Origin: Desulfobacterales bacterium
GTDB lineage: Bacteria; Desulfobacterota; Desulfobacteria; Desulfobacterales; JAFDDL01
NCBI GenBank assembly: GCA_034003325.1
Contig: JAVEYW010000016.1
Coordinates: 1-64,000 of the forward strand
Length of the DNA stretch: 64,000 nucleotides
Direction: 5' to 3'
Of the stretch, positions 8,948 to 18,433 are shown piece after piece. Each line of letters opens with the position of its first letter. The first letter of the stretch is position 1. Under the pieces are notes generated by a model. The model worked only from the letters and a program-made list of their open reading frames with translations. It was not told the DNA's origin and searched no databases. The translations under genes and the position numbers were made by a program.

Positions 8948-9041
8948 TGGCGGAGAGAGAGGGATTCGAACCCTCGGTGCCGCTATTAACAGCACACACG
9001 ATTTCCAGTCGTGCACCTTCGGCCAGCTCGGTCATCTCTCC
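8948..9041 (-). tRNA. tRNA-Ser (GGA anticodon)
   Basis: Read on the minus strand, the acceptor stem GGAGAGA pairs with TCTCTCC, followed by discriminator G and an encoded CCA. The anticodon stem CACGA/TCGTG encloses CTGGAAA, giving anticodon GGA. A long variable arm (GTGCTGTTAATAGCGGCAC) and GGTTCGAATCC T-arm confirm a class II tRNA-Ser. Confidence 0.95.
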
Positions 9042-9079
9042 GTTTTGTCAACGAGTGGGGGGAACATTCAAAAATAACC

Positions 9080-9172
9080 TGGCGGAGAGGGTGGGATTCG
9101 AACCCACGATCCCGTTTTTGACAGGATACCGCTTTTCGAGAGCGGGGCCTTCAGCCGCTCGGCCACCTCTCC
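9080..9172 (-). tRNA. tRNA-Ser (CGA anticodon)
   Basis: On the minus strand the acceptor stem GGAGAGG pairs with CCTCTCC, with discriminator G and encoded CCA. The anticodon loop CTCGAAA between CCGCT and AGCGG gives anticodon CGA. The long variable arm (ATCCTGTCAAAAACGGGAT) marks a class II tRNA-Ser. It lies 38 bp upstream of the GGA gene, so the two are probably cotranscribed. Confidence 0.95.
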
Positions 9173-9418
9173 TGAACCCTCCTCTACATATCCGTAAAAT
9201 TGGCTTCATAGCTTCTTTCCCCATAGGTGTCAACTAGGTTCTTTGGGAATTAATGCTATGAATGGTGTGAATTCTGAGAACGCAAAATTTATCGCTTGAT
9301 CCGAGAACGGCTTTATAGTATCGGTTGGCCCATTCATCGTGAATATAAGCGCCTGTTATTATTTTTATTTATATTTTCATCAATTTTTGATCGGAAATTT
9401 GCAAAAAGGATTTATGAA

Positions 9419-10735
9419 ATGGCCAGAATACTTCCTTTCCAGGGAATCCACTACAATCTAAGCAAAATCGGCAATTATGCAAATGTCGCCACACCACCTT
9501 ACGACGTGATTCCGGAAGCCCAGCGGAATATGTTTCACGAACGCCATCCCAACAATGTGATCCGCCTGATTCTCGGAAAGCCGACCGATGCTGACACCCC
9601 GCAAAATAATCCGCATACCCGCGCCGCCGCTTTTTTCAGAGAGTGGTTGGCAAAAAATATCTTGCTGAAATCACCGGAAGCCGCGCTGTACCTGACCGCT
9701 GTCGACTTTCCGTTCAAGGGAGAAACCGTTCGGCGTTACGGTCTGACCGCCAAAGTGGCCCTTGAACCGTTTGAGAAAAAAATCATCCTTCCCCACGAAC
9801 GTACGTTTTCAAAGGTAAAATCCGAACGGCTGGAATTGATAAAATTATGCCACGCCAATTTCAGCCCGATTTTTTCTCTCTACACGGATTCGGAAAACAT
9901 ATTGAACACGCTGGTGGCCGCCGCCGGAAACGTATCACCGGAAATGGATTTCATTGATGACGCCGGCCACAGGCACCTGATGTGGCGCCTAACGGATCCG
10001 GAACTTCACCAATCCATTACCACGGTGTTTCACAACAAGCCTTTATTTATCGCGGACGGTCATCATCGATACGAAACCGCGCTCAATTTCCGCAACTGGC
10101 TGAAAGACACTCAGCCGGATTTTGATACATCGCATCCGGCCAACTTCATTATGATGTCCTTATCCAGCATCAGTGACCCAGGGCTTGTTATTCTTCCGGC
10201 CCACCGCATTTTGACGGCCGTCCCCGCTGAAATACGCGAAACTTTCATCTCAACCGCTGAAAACTATTTTGATATTATTAGCGTGCCCGCCGGTCACGAA
10301 GGGCGCGTCGAATTGATGTCACGGCTCGAACCGGAAACAGCAGGGAATCGCTTTGGCGTAGTGATTAAAAACCAGCCCTTGTATTACTTGCTGACGCTCA
10401 AACCCGGTGTCATGGACCGGCTCTTTGAGGATGAGCTTCCGCCCGCGCTACGGCACCTGGATGTTACAGTGCTTACCCGCCTTATTTTCATGGAAATTCT
10501 AAAATTTGACCAGGAGCGGTTGGATAACGAAAAGGCGATTATGTATTCAAGCACGGAGGACGGTGCCTTCGAGGCGGTTGAAAAGGCGGGACAAGATATC
10601 TGTTTTATTCTCAACCCCACGAAAATCAAACAGGTTCGGCAGGTATCGGAACAAGGGTTGATCATGCCGAGGAAATCAACCTATTTTTATCCCAAAGTCA
10701 TCACCGGCCAGGTCATGAACGACCTGAAGCCCTAA
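9419..10735 (+). CDS. DUF1015 family protein
   Basis: A 438-residue protein of the DUF1015 family, recognised by the N-terminal ATPPYDVI and the central FIADGHHRYETALNFR motif. The family is broad in anaerobes and methanogens; its function is unknown, although it is sometimes linked to serine kinase-like activity (SerK). The start at 9419 (MARILPF) is preferred to a more upstream ATG at 9296 because AAAGGA lies at a good distance and the family begins with this segment. The TAA stop falls inside dispersed repeat copy B. Confidence 0.85.
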   Translation: MARILPFQGIHYNLSKIGNYANVATPPYDVIPEAQRNMFHERHPNNVIRLILGKPTDADTPQNNPHTRAAAFFREWLAKNILLKSPEAALYLTAVDFPFKGETVRRYGLTAKVALEPFEKKIILPHERTFSKVKSERLELIKLCHANFSPIFSLYTDSENILNTLVAAAGNVSPEMDFIDDAGHRHLMWRLTDPELHQSITTVFHNKPLFIADGHHRYETALNFRNWLKDTQPDFDTSHPANFIMMSLSSISDPGLVILPAHRILTAVPAEIRETFISTAENYFDIISVPAGHEGRVELMSRLEPETAGNRFGVVIKNQPLYYLLTLKPGVMDRLFEDELPPALRHLDVTVLTRLIFMEILKFDQERLDNEKAIMYSSTEDGAFEAVEKAGQDICFILNPTKIKQVRQVSEQGLIMPRKSTYFYPKVITGQVMNDLKP

Positions 10736-10833
10736 CCCGGCAAAGCCGGGAGCTGGGCGGCTGGGATGCTTGGCAGCTAACAACCTTCTCTAATGATACA
10801 CGCTTTTTCGTGCATGTTTCTAATAAAGGGTCT
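10731..10833 (+). repeat. dispersed repeat, copy B
   Basis: The unit begins CCTAACCCGGCAAAGCCGG, runs through GAGCTGGGCGGCTGGG, has the second hairpin ATACACG-CTTTTT-CGTGCAT and ends AATAAAGGGTCT. It is the closest relative of copy A. The TAA in the first seven bases is the stop codon of the DUF1015 gene. Confidence 0.8.
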
Positions 10834-10867
10834 ATGCGGCCGAGCCGGAATCTGCCCCAACCCCTGT

Positions 10868-11593
10868 TCAGTCATATTGAAACATTTGTCTGGCCGCTTC
10901 GGTATAAGCGCCGTCGGTATGATAAAGAATTATCGGCGGCGCCAGCCGGGTGCCGGGTTTGCCACCCTTTTTCCCCTCCACCAGAACCAATTTGGCGGCT
11001 TCATTTTCGTAGGATTGGATTGCCTGAAGCGTTTTGGGTTCAATCCCGGCCTTGCGCATCTCGATGATCAAATCGCAAACGCGTTCCGCCGTGTAAATAG
11101 ACAGGAAGTATCCCCCGGTTCGCAGCATGCGGCGTGCCGTGAGCATCACGTCGGACAACCCCACCCGTATTTCGTGCCGGGCCACCGCACGCTGGTCATT
11201 CGGATTGATTCGCCCGGAGCCGGCCCGGTGAAAGGGCGGGTTCACCACAACCAGATCGACGGGACCGCCCGTCATGAAAATCCGAAGTGATTTCATGTCT
11301 GCATGCAAAATCGTAATACGATCCGTCATGCGGTTATCCTTCACATTTTCCACCGCCAAGCGCGCCAGCGAACTCTGGACTTCAACACCAAAAACATGAA
11401 TAGCGGGCTTTCGAAATGCCATAATCAGGGGAATAATGCCGCAGCCGGTGCCCAAATCCAGCACCTTTTCCCCGGGGAGTCTTTTGGAAAAATAGGCCAG
11501 AATAACGGCGTCAATGGAATACCGATAGCCATCGGACTCTTGCCTGACCTGAATTCGGCCGTCAAAAAAAGCATCGAATGTAACGAGCGACAT
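10868..11593 (-). CDS. TrmN6-like tRNA1(Val) adenine-N6 methyltransferase
   Basis: A 241-residue SAM-dependent methyltransferase with motif I VLDLGTGCGIIPLIMA and the N6-adenine motif VVNPPFHR. This combination and the length fit TrmN6/YfiC, which methylates A37 of tRNA1(Val). The start at 11593 (MSLVTF) is chosen because AAAGGGG lies just upstream; another ATG at 11614 lies inside repeat copy C and has no binding site. The AAAGGGG itself is part of the repeat, so translation of this gene may use a repeat-derived ribosome binding site. Confidence 0.8.
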   Translation of the reverse strand: MSLVTFDAFFDGRIQVRQESDGYRYSIDAVILAYFSKRLPGEKVLDLGTGCGIIPLIMAFRKPAIHVFGVEVQSSLARLAVENVKDNRMTDRITILHADMKSLRIFMTGGPVDLVVVNPPFHRAGSGRINPNDQRAVARHEIRVGLSDVMLTARRMLRTGGYFLSIYTAERVCDLIIEMRKAGIEPKTLQAIQSYENEAAKLVLVEGKKGGKPGTRLAPPIILYHTDGAYTEAARQMFQYD

Positions 11594-11690
11594 GGCCCCT
11601 TTCACGGGAAGCATTCACGAAAAAGCGTGTCTATCCGAAGAGGATCGTTGACCGCCGCGCAGCCCGGCTGCCCAGCTTCCGGTTTCCCCG
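11594..11690 (-). repeat. dispersed repeat, copy C (diverged)
   Basis: On the minus strand this reads GGAAACCGGAAGCTGGGCAG, then a spacer, then CACG-CTTTTT-CGTG and CCGTGAAAGGGGCC. The left palindrome is degraded but the AAGCTGGG core, the hairpin and the AAAGGG tail are kept. It fills the space between the DUF721 and TrmN6-like genes. Confidence 0.65.
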
Positions 11691-11692
11691 AA

Positions 11693-12010
11693 TTAGCTTC
11701 GATGGCGCCCGACTTTGAATTTTATATTCTCCACCAGGGCTATCCCCAGCTTATGATTAATACGCGCAATCATGTCTGGTTTTAAGAACTGCAATTGTTG
11801 ATGCCAGACCGAATTGGCGACCTCCACCCAAAGCAGCCGGTTCTTGTAAGCAGCCGGCCGGGCATGGCCCGAAATCTGCTCTCCGAGGGCGTCCTCCCAA
11901 ATCTCCAGGATAAGGGTCAGTTCCCTGCCGCATGTTTGCTTATGCGTTTTAAGTAGCTCCGAGATGATGCCGCCGATATGAACGCACTGTTTTAATGAGG
12001 GCCTGACCAA
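11693..12010 (-). CDS. DUF721/DciA-like protein
   Basis: A 105-residue protein with the DUF721 pattern: a central IWEDALGEQISGHARP followed by LWVEVANSVWHQQLQFLKP. The family includes DciA, the predicted loader of the replicative helicase in bacteria lacking DnaC. The start codon is TTG at 12010 with GGAG five bases before it. A candidate promoter is present at 12078-12107. The function in this organism is inferred from family only. Confidence 0.75.
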   Translation of the reverse strand: MVRPSLKQCVHIGGIISELLKTHKQTCGRELTLILEIWEDALGEQISGHARPAAYKNRLLWVEVANSVWHQQLQFLKPDMIARINHKLGIALVENIKFKVGRHRS

Positions 12011-12077
12011 CCTTACTCCATAAAAAAAACATTAAATTGTCCTTGACCTTTTTCATCGGCGAGTCCACCGAATTAAA

Positions 12078-12107
12078 ACCATAGACAAGCCTCGGAACCC
12101 TTGTCAA
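12078..12107 (-). promoter_or_regulatory. candidate sigma70-type promoter for the DUF721 gene
   Basis: On the minus strand TTGACA (12107-12102) is followed after 18 bases by TATGGT (12083-12078). The start codon lies about 70 bases further on. The -35 element forms part of an inverted repeat shared with the divergent promoter. Confidence 0.45.
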
Positions 12108-12175
12108 GGAAAAGCAAACGCCTCGCGATTTCGCCACCGCGTTGCAACTGCCCAAGACGCCAGGAGCATTTTTCC

Positions 12176-12206
12176 TTGACTTCAACGGCCTGCTAACTTA
12201 GATAAT
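12176..12206 (+). promoter_or_regulatory. candidate promoter for hflKC
   Basis: TTGACT at 12176-12181 and GATAAT at 12201-12206 are separated by 19 bases, which is longer than ideal. No better pair was found upstream of hflK. Confidence 0.3.
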
Positions 12207-12456
12207 TAAAAATTATTTAAATGTTAATCGGCACGCTGCAATGCATAACCTTTTTATTTCAGAGTGTATGCAACCTATGGCCCCGACGCTGACGGATGCG
12301 GAGCGACTTGGTTTTCAGTCGGCTTAACAACCATTCCCATCCGGCCAACTCAATGGTTCGTTCAGTCTTATTTTCGCGTAAACCCCTTTATGTGAAATGT
12401 CTGCATACTGCATGAATTTCCGGGGAAACAAAATATATAATTATAGGAAAAACATT

Positions 12457-13494
12457 ATGAACTGGGATTGGGACAAACTTAAAGATCATCAACAACAACA
12501 GCACGGCGGCCCCCCGCCCCAATTTGATGAGATATTAAATAAAATTAAAGACATCAAATTTCCAGGCGGCCCGTTATTTATTGTAGTGATCCTTCTCGCG
12601 TTTATCTCACTAAGCTGTTTTTTTACAGTGGGCGTGGATGAGGAAGGGGTAGTGCAACGATTCGGTCGCTATGTACGCACCAATCAACCGGGGCTAGGAT
12701 TTAAACTCCCCATGGGTATTGAAAAAGTCACAAAGGTCAAAGTCCGCTTAGTCTACAAGGCGGAGTTTGAAAGCGGTCCGAGCCAAATGGTGCCCGCCGC
12801 CACCCGGTTTTTAGGCGGGGATGACGCGGCCAACCCCACACTGATGCTGACCGGCGACTTAAATGTGGCGGTCGTGCCCTGGATTGTTCAATACCGCATA
12901 AAAGAGCCTTACGATTATTTATTCAAGGTAAAAAATGTAGAGGTGCTGCTCTCGGATCTTTCCGAAGCCGCGATGCGGCTTGTCGTTGGAGACCGCAGCA
13001 TCAACGAGGTGATCACCAAGCGGGACGAAATCGCGATAGAGGCCAAGGAAGTGCTTCAAAGGGAACTCGACAATGCAAACGCCGGCATCGCCATCACCAC
13101 GATTGAAATGAAAAAAACAAATGTTCCCGATCCCGTACAGCCCTCTTTTAATGAAGTCAATCAGGCGGTTCAGGATAAGGAAACCATGATTTACCAAGCC
13201 AAGGAAGATTACAACAAGGCGCTTCCCGAGGCCAGGGGAGAAGCGGAAAGAACGATCAGGGCCGCCGAGGGCTATGCCATGGAGCGTGTCAACCTGGCAA
13301 AGGGAGATGCTTCTCGCTTTCTGGCCCTTTACCGTGAATACGCCAAGGCCAAAGACATTACCAAACGAAGGATGTATCTGGAAACGATCGCAGAGGTGTT
13401 TCCCGCATTGGGGAAAAAATATATTGTCGACTCGGAGCAAAAAAATTTATTGCCTTTGCTTAACTTAGGAAACGAAAGCGGTGTAACCAAATGA
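12457..13494 (+). CDS. hflK: HflK, membrane protease modulator
   Basis: A 345-residue SPFH/band-7 membrane protein with the HflK layout: a soluble N-terminus rich in Gln/Pro (HQQQQHGGPPP), a single membrane segment at about residues 33-55, then the SPFH domain starting GVDEEGVVQRFGRYV. With HflC it forms the cage that surrounds and modulates the FtsH protease. The start at 12457 (MNWDWDKL) has AGGAAAA upstream and fits the family; an in-frame ATG 60 bases earlier lacks a site. The stop overlaps hflC by 4 bp. Confidence 0.93.
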   Translation: MNWDWDKLKDHQQQQHGGPPPQFDEILNKIKDIKFPGGPLFIVVILLAFISLSCFFTVGVDEEGVVQRFGRYVRTNQPGLGFKLPMGIEKVTKVKVRLVYKAEFESGPSQMVPAATRFLGGDDAANPTLMLTGDLNVAVVPWIVQYRIKEPYDYLFKVKNVEVLLSDLSEAAMRLVVGDRSINEVITKRDEIAIEAKEVLQRELDNANAGIAITTIEMKKTNVPDPVQPSFNEVNQAVQDKETMIYQAKEDYNKALPEARGEAERTIRAAEGYAMERVNLAKGDASRFLALYREYAKAKDITKRRMYLETIAEVFPALGKKYIVDSEQKNLLPLLNLGNESGVTK

Positions 13495-14480
13495 AAACCA
13501 AAGGTGCTCTCATAATCATTGGCGCGATTGCCGTTGTTGTTCTATTCTTATCAGCCTTTGTGGTCGATGAAACCGAACAGGTGGTCATCACCCAATTCGG
13601 AAAAGTCATCGGTGAGCCGATCACCAGCCCGGGGCTCAAATTTAAAATTCCTTTTATTCAAATAGCGACCTTCTTCCCCAAAAACCTGCAGTCATGGGAT
13701 GGGGAACCGGGCCAGATACCGACACTGGAAAAAACCTATATTTGGGTCGATGCCTTTGCGCGCTGGAAAATCGTTGACCCCGTTCAATTCTTTGAGACTG
13801 TCAACAATTTGAACCGGGCCAAAGGCCGCCTGGATGACATCATCGACCCGGCGGTCAGAAATGCCGTCACCTCGTATCGCCTGATCGAAACAGTCCGAAA
13901 AAGCAACCGCGAGCTTGACACCATGGAAGTCGGCGTTGATACGGTCCAAAACGAGGAGGCTTCAACCGATACAAAAGGATTTTCATCCCAGACAGAGAAA
14001 ATTTCAACTTATATAATTAATACCGGCAGGGAAAAAATCATGCAGATGATTCTTGAACAGGCCCAGCCTAAGTTGAAAGGTTTCGGCATCGAGCTGGTGG
14101 ACGTTAAAATCAAGCGGATCAATTATGTCGACCAAGTTCGCAAATCGGTCTATGGCCGCATGATTGCGGAACGAAATCAAATCGCTGAAAAATTCCGTTC
14201 GGAGGGTCAGGGCGAAGCCAAAAAAATTCTTGGAGAAAAAGAGCGGGATTTAAAAGAGATTACCTCCGAGGCCTACCGCAGGGCGCAGCAAATCAAGGGG
14301 AAAGCGGATGCTGAAGCGACACGAATTTTTGCCGACGCATTCGGCGTCGATGCGGATTTTTATTCTTTTTCAAAAACACTGGAAACGTATAAAACCACGA
14401 TGGATTCCAACAGCTCACTGGTGATCTCGACAGATTCAGATTTTTTCAAATATCTAAAAGGATATTCCCAACAGCCCTAG
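13491..14480 (+). CDS. hflC: HflC, membrane protease modulator
   Basis: A 329-residue SPFH protein with one N-terminal membrane segment (residues 5-24), then VVDETEQVVITQFGKVIG, and a long helical C-terminal part with GQGEAKKILGEKERDLK. It overlaps hflK by ATGA. The insert at about residues 145-180 is richer in Thr/Glu than in E. coli HflC. A strong hairpin terminator follows at 14513-14550. Confidence 0.93.
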   Translation: MKTKGALIIIGAIAVVVLFLSAFVVDETEQVVITQFGKVIGEPITSPGLKFKIPFIQIATFFPKNLQSWDGEPGQIPTLEKTYIWVDAFARWKIVDPVQFFETVNNLNRAKGRLDDIIDPAVRNAVTSYRLIETVRKSNRELDTMEVGVDTVQNEEASTDTKGFSSQTEKISTYIINTGREKIMQMILEQAQPKLKGFGIELVDVKIKRINYVDQVRKSVYGRMIAERNQIAEKFRSEGQGEAKKILGEKERDLKEITSEAYRRAQQIKGKADAEATRIFADAFGVDADFYSFSKTLETYKTTMDSNSSLVISTDSDFFKYLKGYSQQP

Positions 14481-14512
14481 GCCGATTCGCCAAACCAATG
14501 CGGCAAAAAATA

Positions 14513-14550
14513 AAAAAGCACCCCGCAAGATGTTCTACGGGGTGCTTTTT
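14513..14550. terminator. bidirectional intrinsic terminator
   Basis: AAAAAGCACCCCG and CGGGGTGCTTTTT form a 13-bp stem with a short loop, flanked by an A tract on one side and a T tract on the other. It can end hflKC transcription on the plus strand and the small bS22-like gene on the minus strand. Confidence 0.9.
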
Positions 14551-14581
14551 AATAGTTTTTTTTATCAATTCGGGGAAATAT

Positions 14582-14680
14582 TTATTTGCCCTTTCGCCTC
14601 TGATGACGGGTTCGGGCGAGAAGCTTTCGATGCTTGTGTTTTCTCATCTTTTTTTTTCGTTTCTTGATAACGCTGCCCAA
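14582..14680 (-). CDS. bS22-like / AURKAIP1-COX24 domain mini ribosomal protein
   Basis: A 33-codon gene gives a very basic 32-residue peptide that begins (M)GSVIKKRKKKMRKHKHRK, continues LLARTRHQ and ends RRKGK. This matches the COX24/AURKAIP1 motif and the mycobacterial 30S protein bS22, which also starts MGSVIKKR. The start codon is TTG at 14680. It is preceded by GGAGGTGATC, a ten-base exact complement of the usual 16S 3' end, four to five bases away. It lies convergent to hflC and shares its terminator. Too short for normal gene callers, it is likely a real and highly expressed gene. Confidence 0.85.
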   Translation of the reverse strand: MGSVIKKRKKKMRKHKHRKLLARTRHQRRKGK

Positions 14681-14682
14681 AT

Positions 14683-14692
14683 GATCACCTCC
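14683..14692 (-). promoter_or_regulatory. extended Shine-Dalgarno of the bS22-like gene
   Basis: The minus-strand sequence GGAGGTGATC would pair over ten consecutive bases with the canonical 16S rRNA 3' end. This decides the TTG start of the adjacent mini-gene, which would otherwise be missed. Confidence 0.7.
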
Positions 14693-14811
14693 AATCGTAC
14701 GGATTTTAGTTTATCCGGGACGCATAACATCAATTCAGGCTGCTTGTCCACAATTATTTATTTTTTTGCGGGATCATTTGACGAGCGCCCAGCGAATGCT
14801 TAAAAAGGAAT

Positions 14812-15360
14812 ATGATCTCACCAACCGAACTGCAACGGTTTACACCAGCCCAGATTGCCGTTATCAATGACGCGGCCGCCATGGCTGAGGAACTTGTCAG
14901 CAATGCCTACAAAATGTCCGCCAGCCAGTGGCTCCGCCGAAAATATGATTTTAAAACCGTTGCAGATCTTGACCCCGGAGAAATCGTAAACGGCCCATTT
15001 GCGCAAATTGTTCGGTATGAAGGTCAGCGAATGGACAGCTTTTTAGGCTCAGCGATATATGATTTCTATAAAATATGCCTTCAGGACCACGCCATTCTCG
15101 AGGCGATGCGACACGATAGGGGCATAAAACTTTTTCCTTTTTCCCTGTATATTTTAACCCATGAATTAATTCATGTCGTTCGCTTCAGCAAATTTCTCTG
15201 TAACTTCGCGGCCACTGATAATGAACGAATGGCCGAGGAGACCATCGTGCATCAAGAAACGCATGATATGCTCAGCCGCCTGACACTTGACGGCCTGCCC
15301 GAAGTGTTTCGTTTTTATAATAAATGGCGACTGCCAATGGAACAGGTCAGCGATTCCTGA
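14812..15360 (+). CDS. uncharacterised protein with HExxH motif
   Basis: The 182-residue protein is not one I can assign to a named family. It has no signal peptide or membrane segment. At about residues 121-126 it has HELIH, which fits the HExxH zinc-metallopeptidase signature, within SLYILTHELIHVVRF. Further acidic and histidine residues follow (EETIVHQETH, about 143-152) that could supply a third metal ligand. It starts close to a run AAAAAGGAA. The next gene encodes an FmdB-type zinc ribbon but has its own promoter. A metal-binding role is inferred only from the motif. Confidence 0.6.
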   Translation: MISPTELQRFTPAQIAVINDAAAMAEELVSNAYKMSASQWLRRKYDFKTVADLDPGEIVNGPFAQIVRYEGQRMDSFLGSAIYDFYKICLQDHAILEAMRHDRGIKLFPFSLYILTHELIHVVRFSKFLCNFAATDNERMAEETIVHQETHDMLSRLTLDGLPEVFRFYNKWRLPMEQVSDS

Positions 15361-15372
15361 TCGGTTCCTGCC

Positions 15373-15400
15373 TTGACAAGTGGGAACCCTGCCATATATT
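15373..15400 (+). promoter_or_regulatory. sigma70-type promoter for the FmdB-like gene
   Basis: TTGACA at 15373-15378 and TATATT at 15395-15400 are separated by 16 bases. The start codon of the FmdB-like gene lies 70 bases downstream, with AGGAGG nine bases before it. Confidence 0.6.
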
Positions 15401-15469
15401 TTTTCCAAACTTCGCTGTTCTTGGGTGTCAGGATTCATATATTTCTTTATTTTCAGGAGGTTTTAGAAA

Positions 15470-15751
15470 ATGCCCATTTATGAGTACGAATGCTGCCAGT
15501 GTGGAAAAATCGAAGAGGCGATACAACATTTTTCCGACGCACCATTAACGACGTGCAGGCACTGTTCCGGAAAGCTTTCAAAACTTATTTCCCAAAGCAG
15601 CTTCCACCTTAAAGGCAGTGGATGGTTTGCGGACGGGTACGGTGCCAAATCCAAAGAGAAAGATGTCCCGGTAGCAAAAGAGGCGGGAAACACAGGCGCT
15701 TGCTCGGGACCGGAAAAATCCGTCGATTCCGGTACCAAGGCGAGTGAATAA
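15470..15751 (+). CDS. FmdB-family zinc ribbon protein
   Basis: A 93-residue protein beginning MPIYEYECCQCG, with the second half of the ribbon at CRHCSGKLSKLIS, followed by SSFHLKGSGWF. These are diagnostic of the FmdB/CxxC regulatory family. The tail is hydrophilic and low in complexity. FmdB was first described as a possible regulator of a formamidase gene; its general function is unknown. Its own promoter and strong ribosome binding site suggest independent expression. Confidence 0.88.
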   Translation: MPIYEYECCQCGKIEEAIQHFSDAPLTTCRHCSGKLSKLISQSSFHLKGSGWFADGYGAKSKEKDVPVAKEAGNTGACSGPEKSVDSGTKASE

Positions 15752-15865
15752 ACCGATCTTTTTTCCCGCACCACCCTTTACAACCATGAAACTGTGATTA
15801 TTTTCGGCAGGTAATTAGATTGCTGACGTAAAACACCAACTGCGTTTGATCGGCGGTAGTCGTCA

Positions 15866-15911
15866 CGGAGCGCTTCTCGCGGAAAATGAAGCGGGAGCCT
15901 GCCACGCTCCG
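15866..15911 (+). promoter_or_regulatory. two-part hairpin in the groESL leader
   Basis: CGGAGCG (15866-15872) can pair with CGCTCCG (15905-15911), and CTTC with GAAG inside it. It sits about 100 bases before groES. No CIRCE operator (TTAGCACTC-N9-GAGTGCTAA) is visible in the 257-base gap, so heat-shock control, if any, is not of the HrcA type. The hairpin could be a leader element or the end of the fmdB transcript. Confidence 0.3.
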
Positions 15912-16008
15912 GCATACCCGGCACCAACTATTGCAATATCATTTTAAAAAAGACCATTTTTATTTATTAGGGCTCGTTTAAACGTAACAGAAAAAGGAGA
16001 AAGCGGAA

Positions 16009-17984
<1,976 letters not shown>

Positions 17985-18433
17985 GTCGCTACCGCAACAC
18001 GTTGTCCTTATGAATCATAAACAAAAGTCCCTTGCGCATTCAGCGTAAGGGACTTTTGTTATCCCCCCTCCCGTTTCTCAAACACTGATTTTTCACACGA
18101 AACGCCAAAAAAAACCAATTGTTTATAGCCATTAACGTTGCGACCGGTGTGTGAGATTCAGGTGGTGATCCCCAACGGCCACCATGCACTACGGTTTTAC
18201 AGGTAAATACGATTACTCTGTGGCGGCCGAGAAATTTTATGGAACTTTGCATTATTTTGTGATTTAGTGGGCCTCACTTTCCGTGGCCTCCCGATTAGCG
18301 TTTTTTTTCAGAAGCACCCTAAATTCGCTGTTCATGGAACGCCGCTTTTTCTCGTTGCTTTTCAATGCAACCACAGGGTCACCTATGCGAGCGTCCCCAT
18401 GGCGCTTGGGACCGGAATTGAGAGGGAATAGCA
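17985..18433. other. intergenic region after groEL
   Basis: Apart from the groEL terminator at 18020-18060, no gene or clear regulatory signal is seen in this 449-base gap. The sequence before the next gene has GAGGGAATAG as a ribosome binding site. Confidence 0.4.
18020..18060 (+). terminator. groESL intrinsic terminator
   Basis: AACAAAAGTCCCTT pairs with AAGGGACTTTTGTT around a small inner CGC/GCG stem. The T-rich right arm is the usual transcript end after groEL. Confidence 0.85.

Larger units (their letters stand above)
12011..12456. other. divergent intergenic region between DUF721 gene and hflK
   Basis: These 446 bases contain no convincing gene. They hold two candidate divergent promoters and an 11-bp perfect inverted repeat, GTCAAGGAAAA (12103-12113) and TTTTCCTTGAC (12170-12180), whose arms include the two -35 elements. 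The stretch 12200-12260 is AT-rich. The hflK leader would be about 250 bases long. Confidence 0.5.

Noticed and set aside
15752-16008. CIRCE/HrcA operator before groES
   Set aside because: No TTAGCACTC/GAGTGCTAA pair is present.
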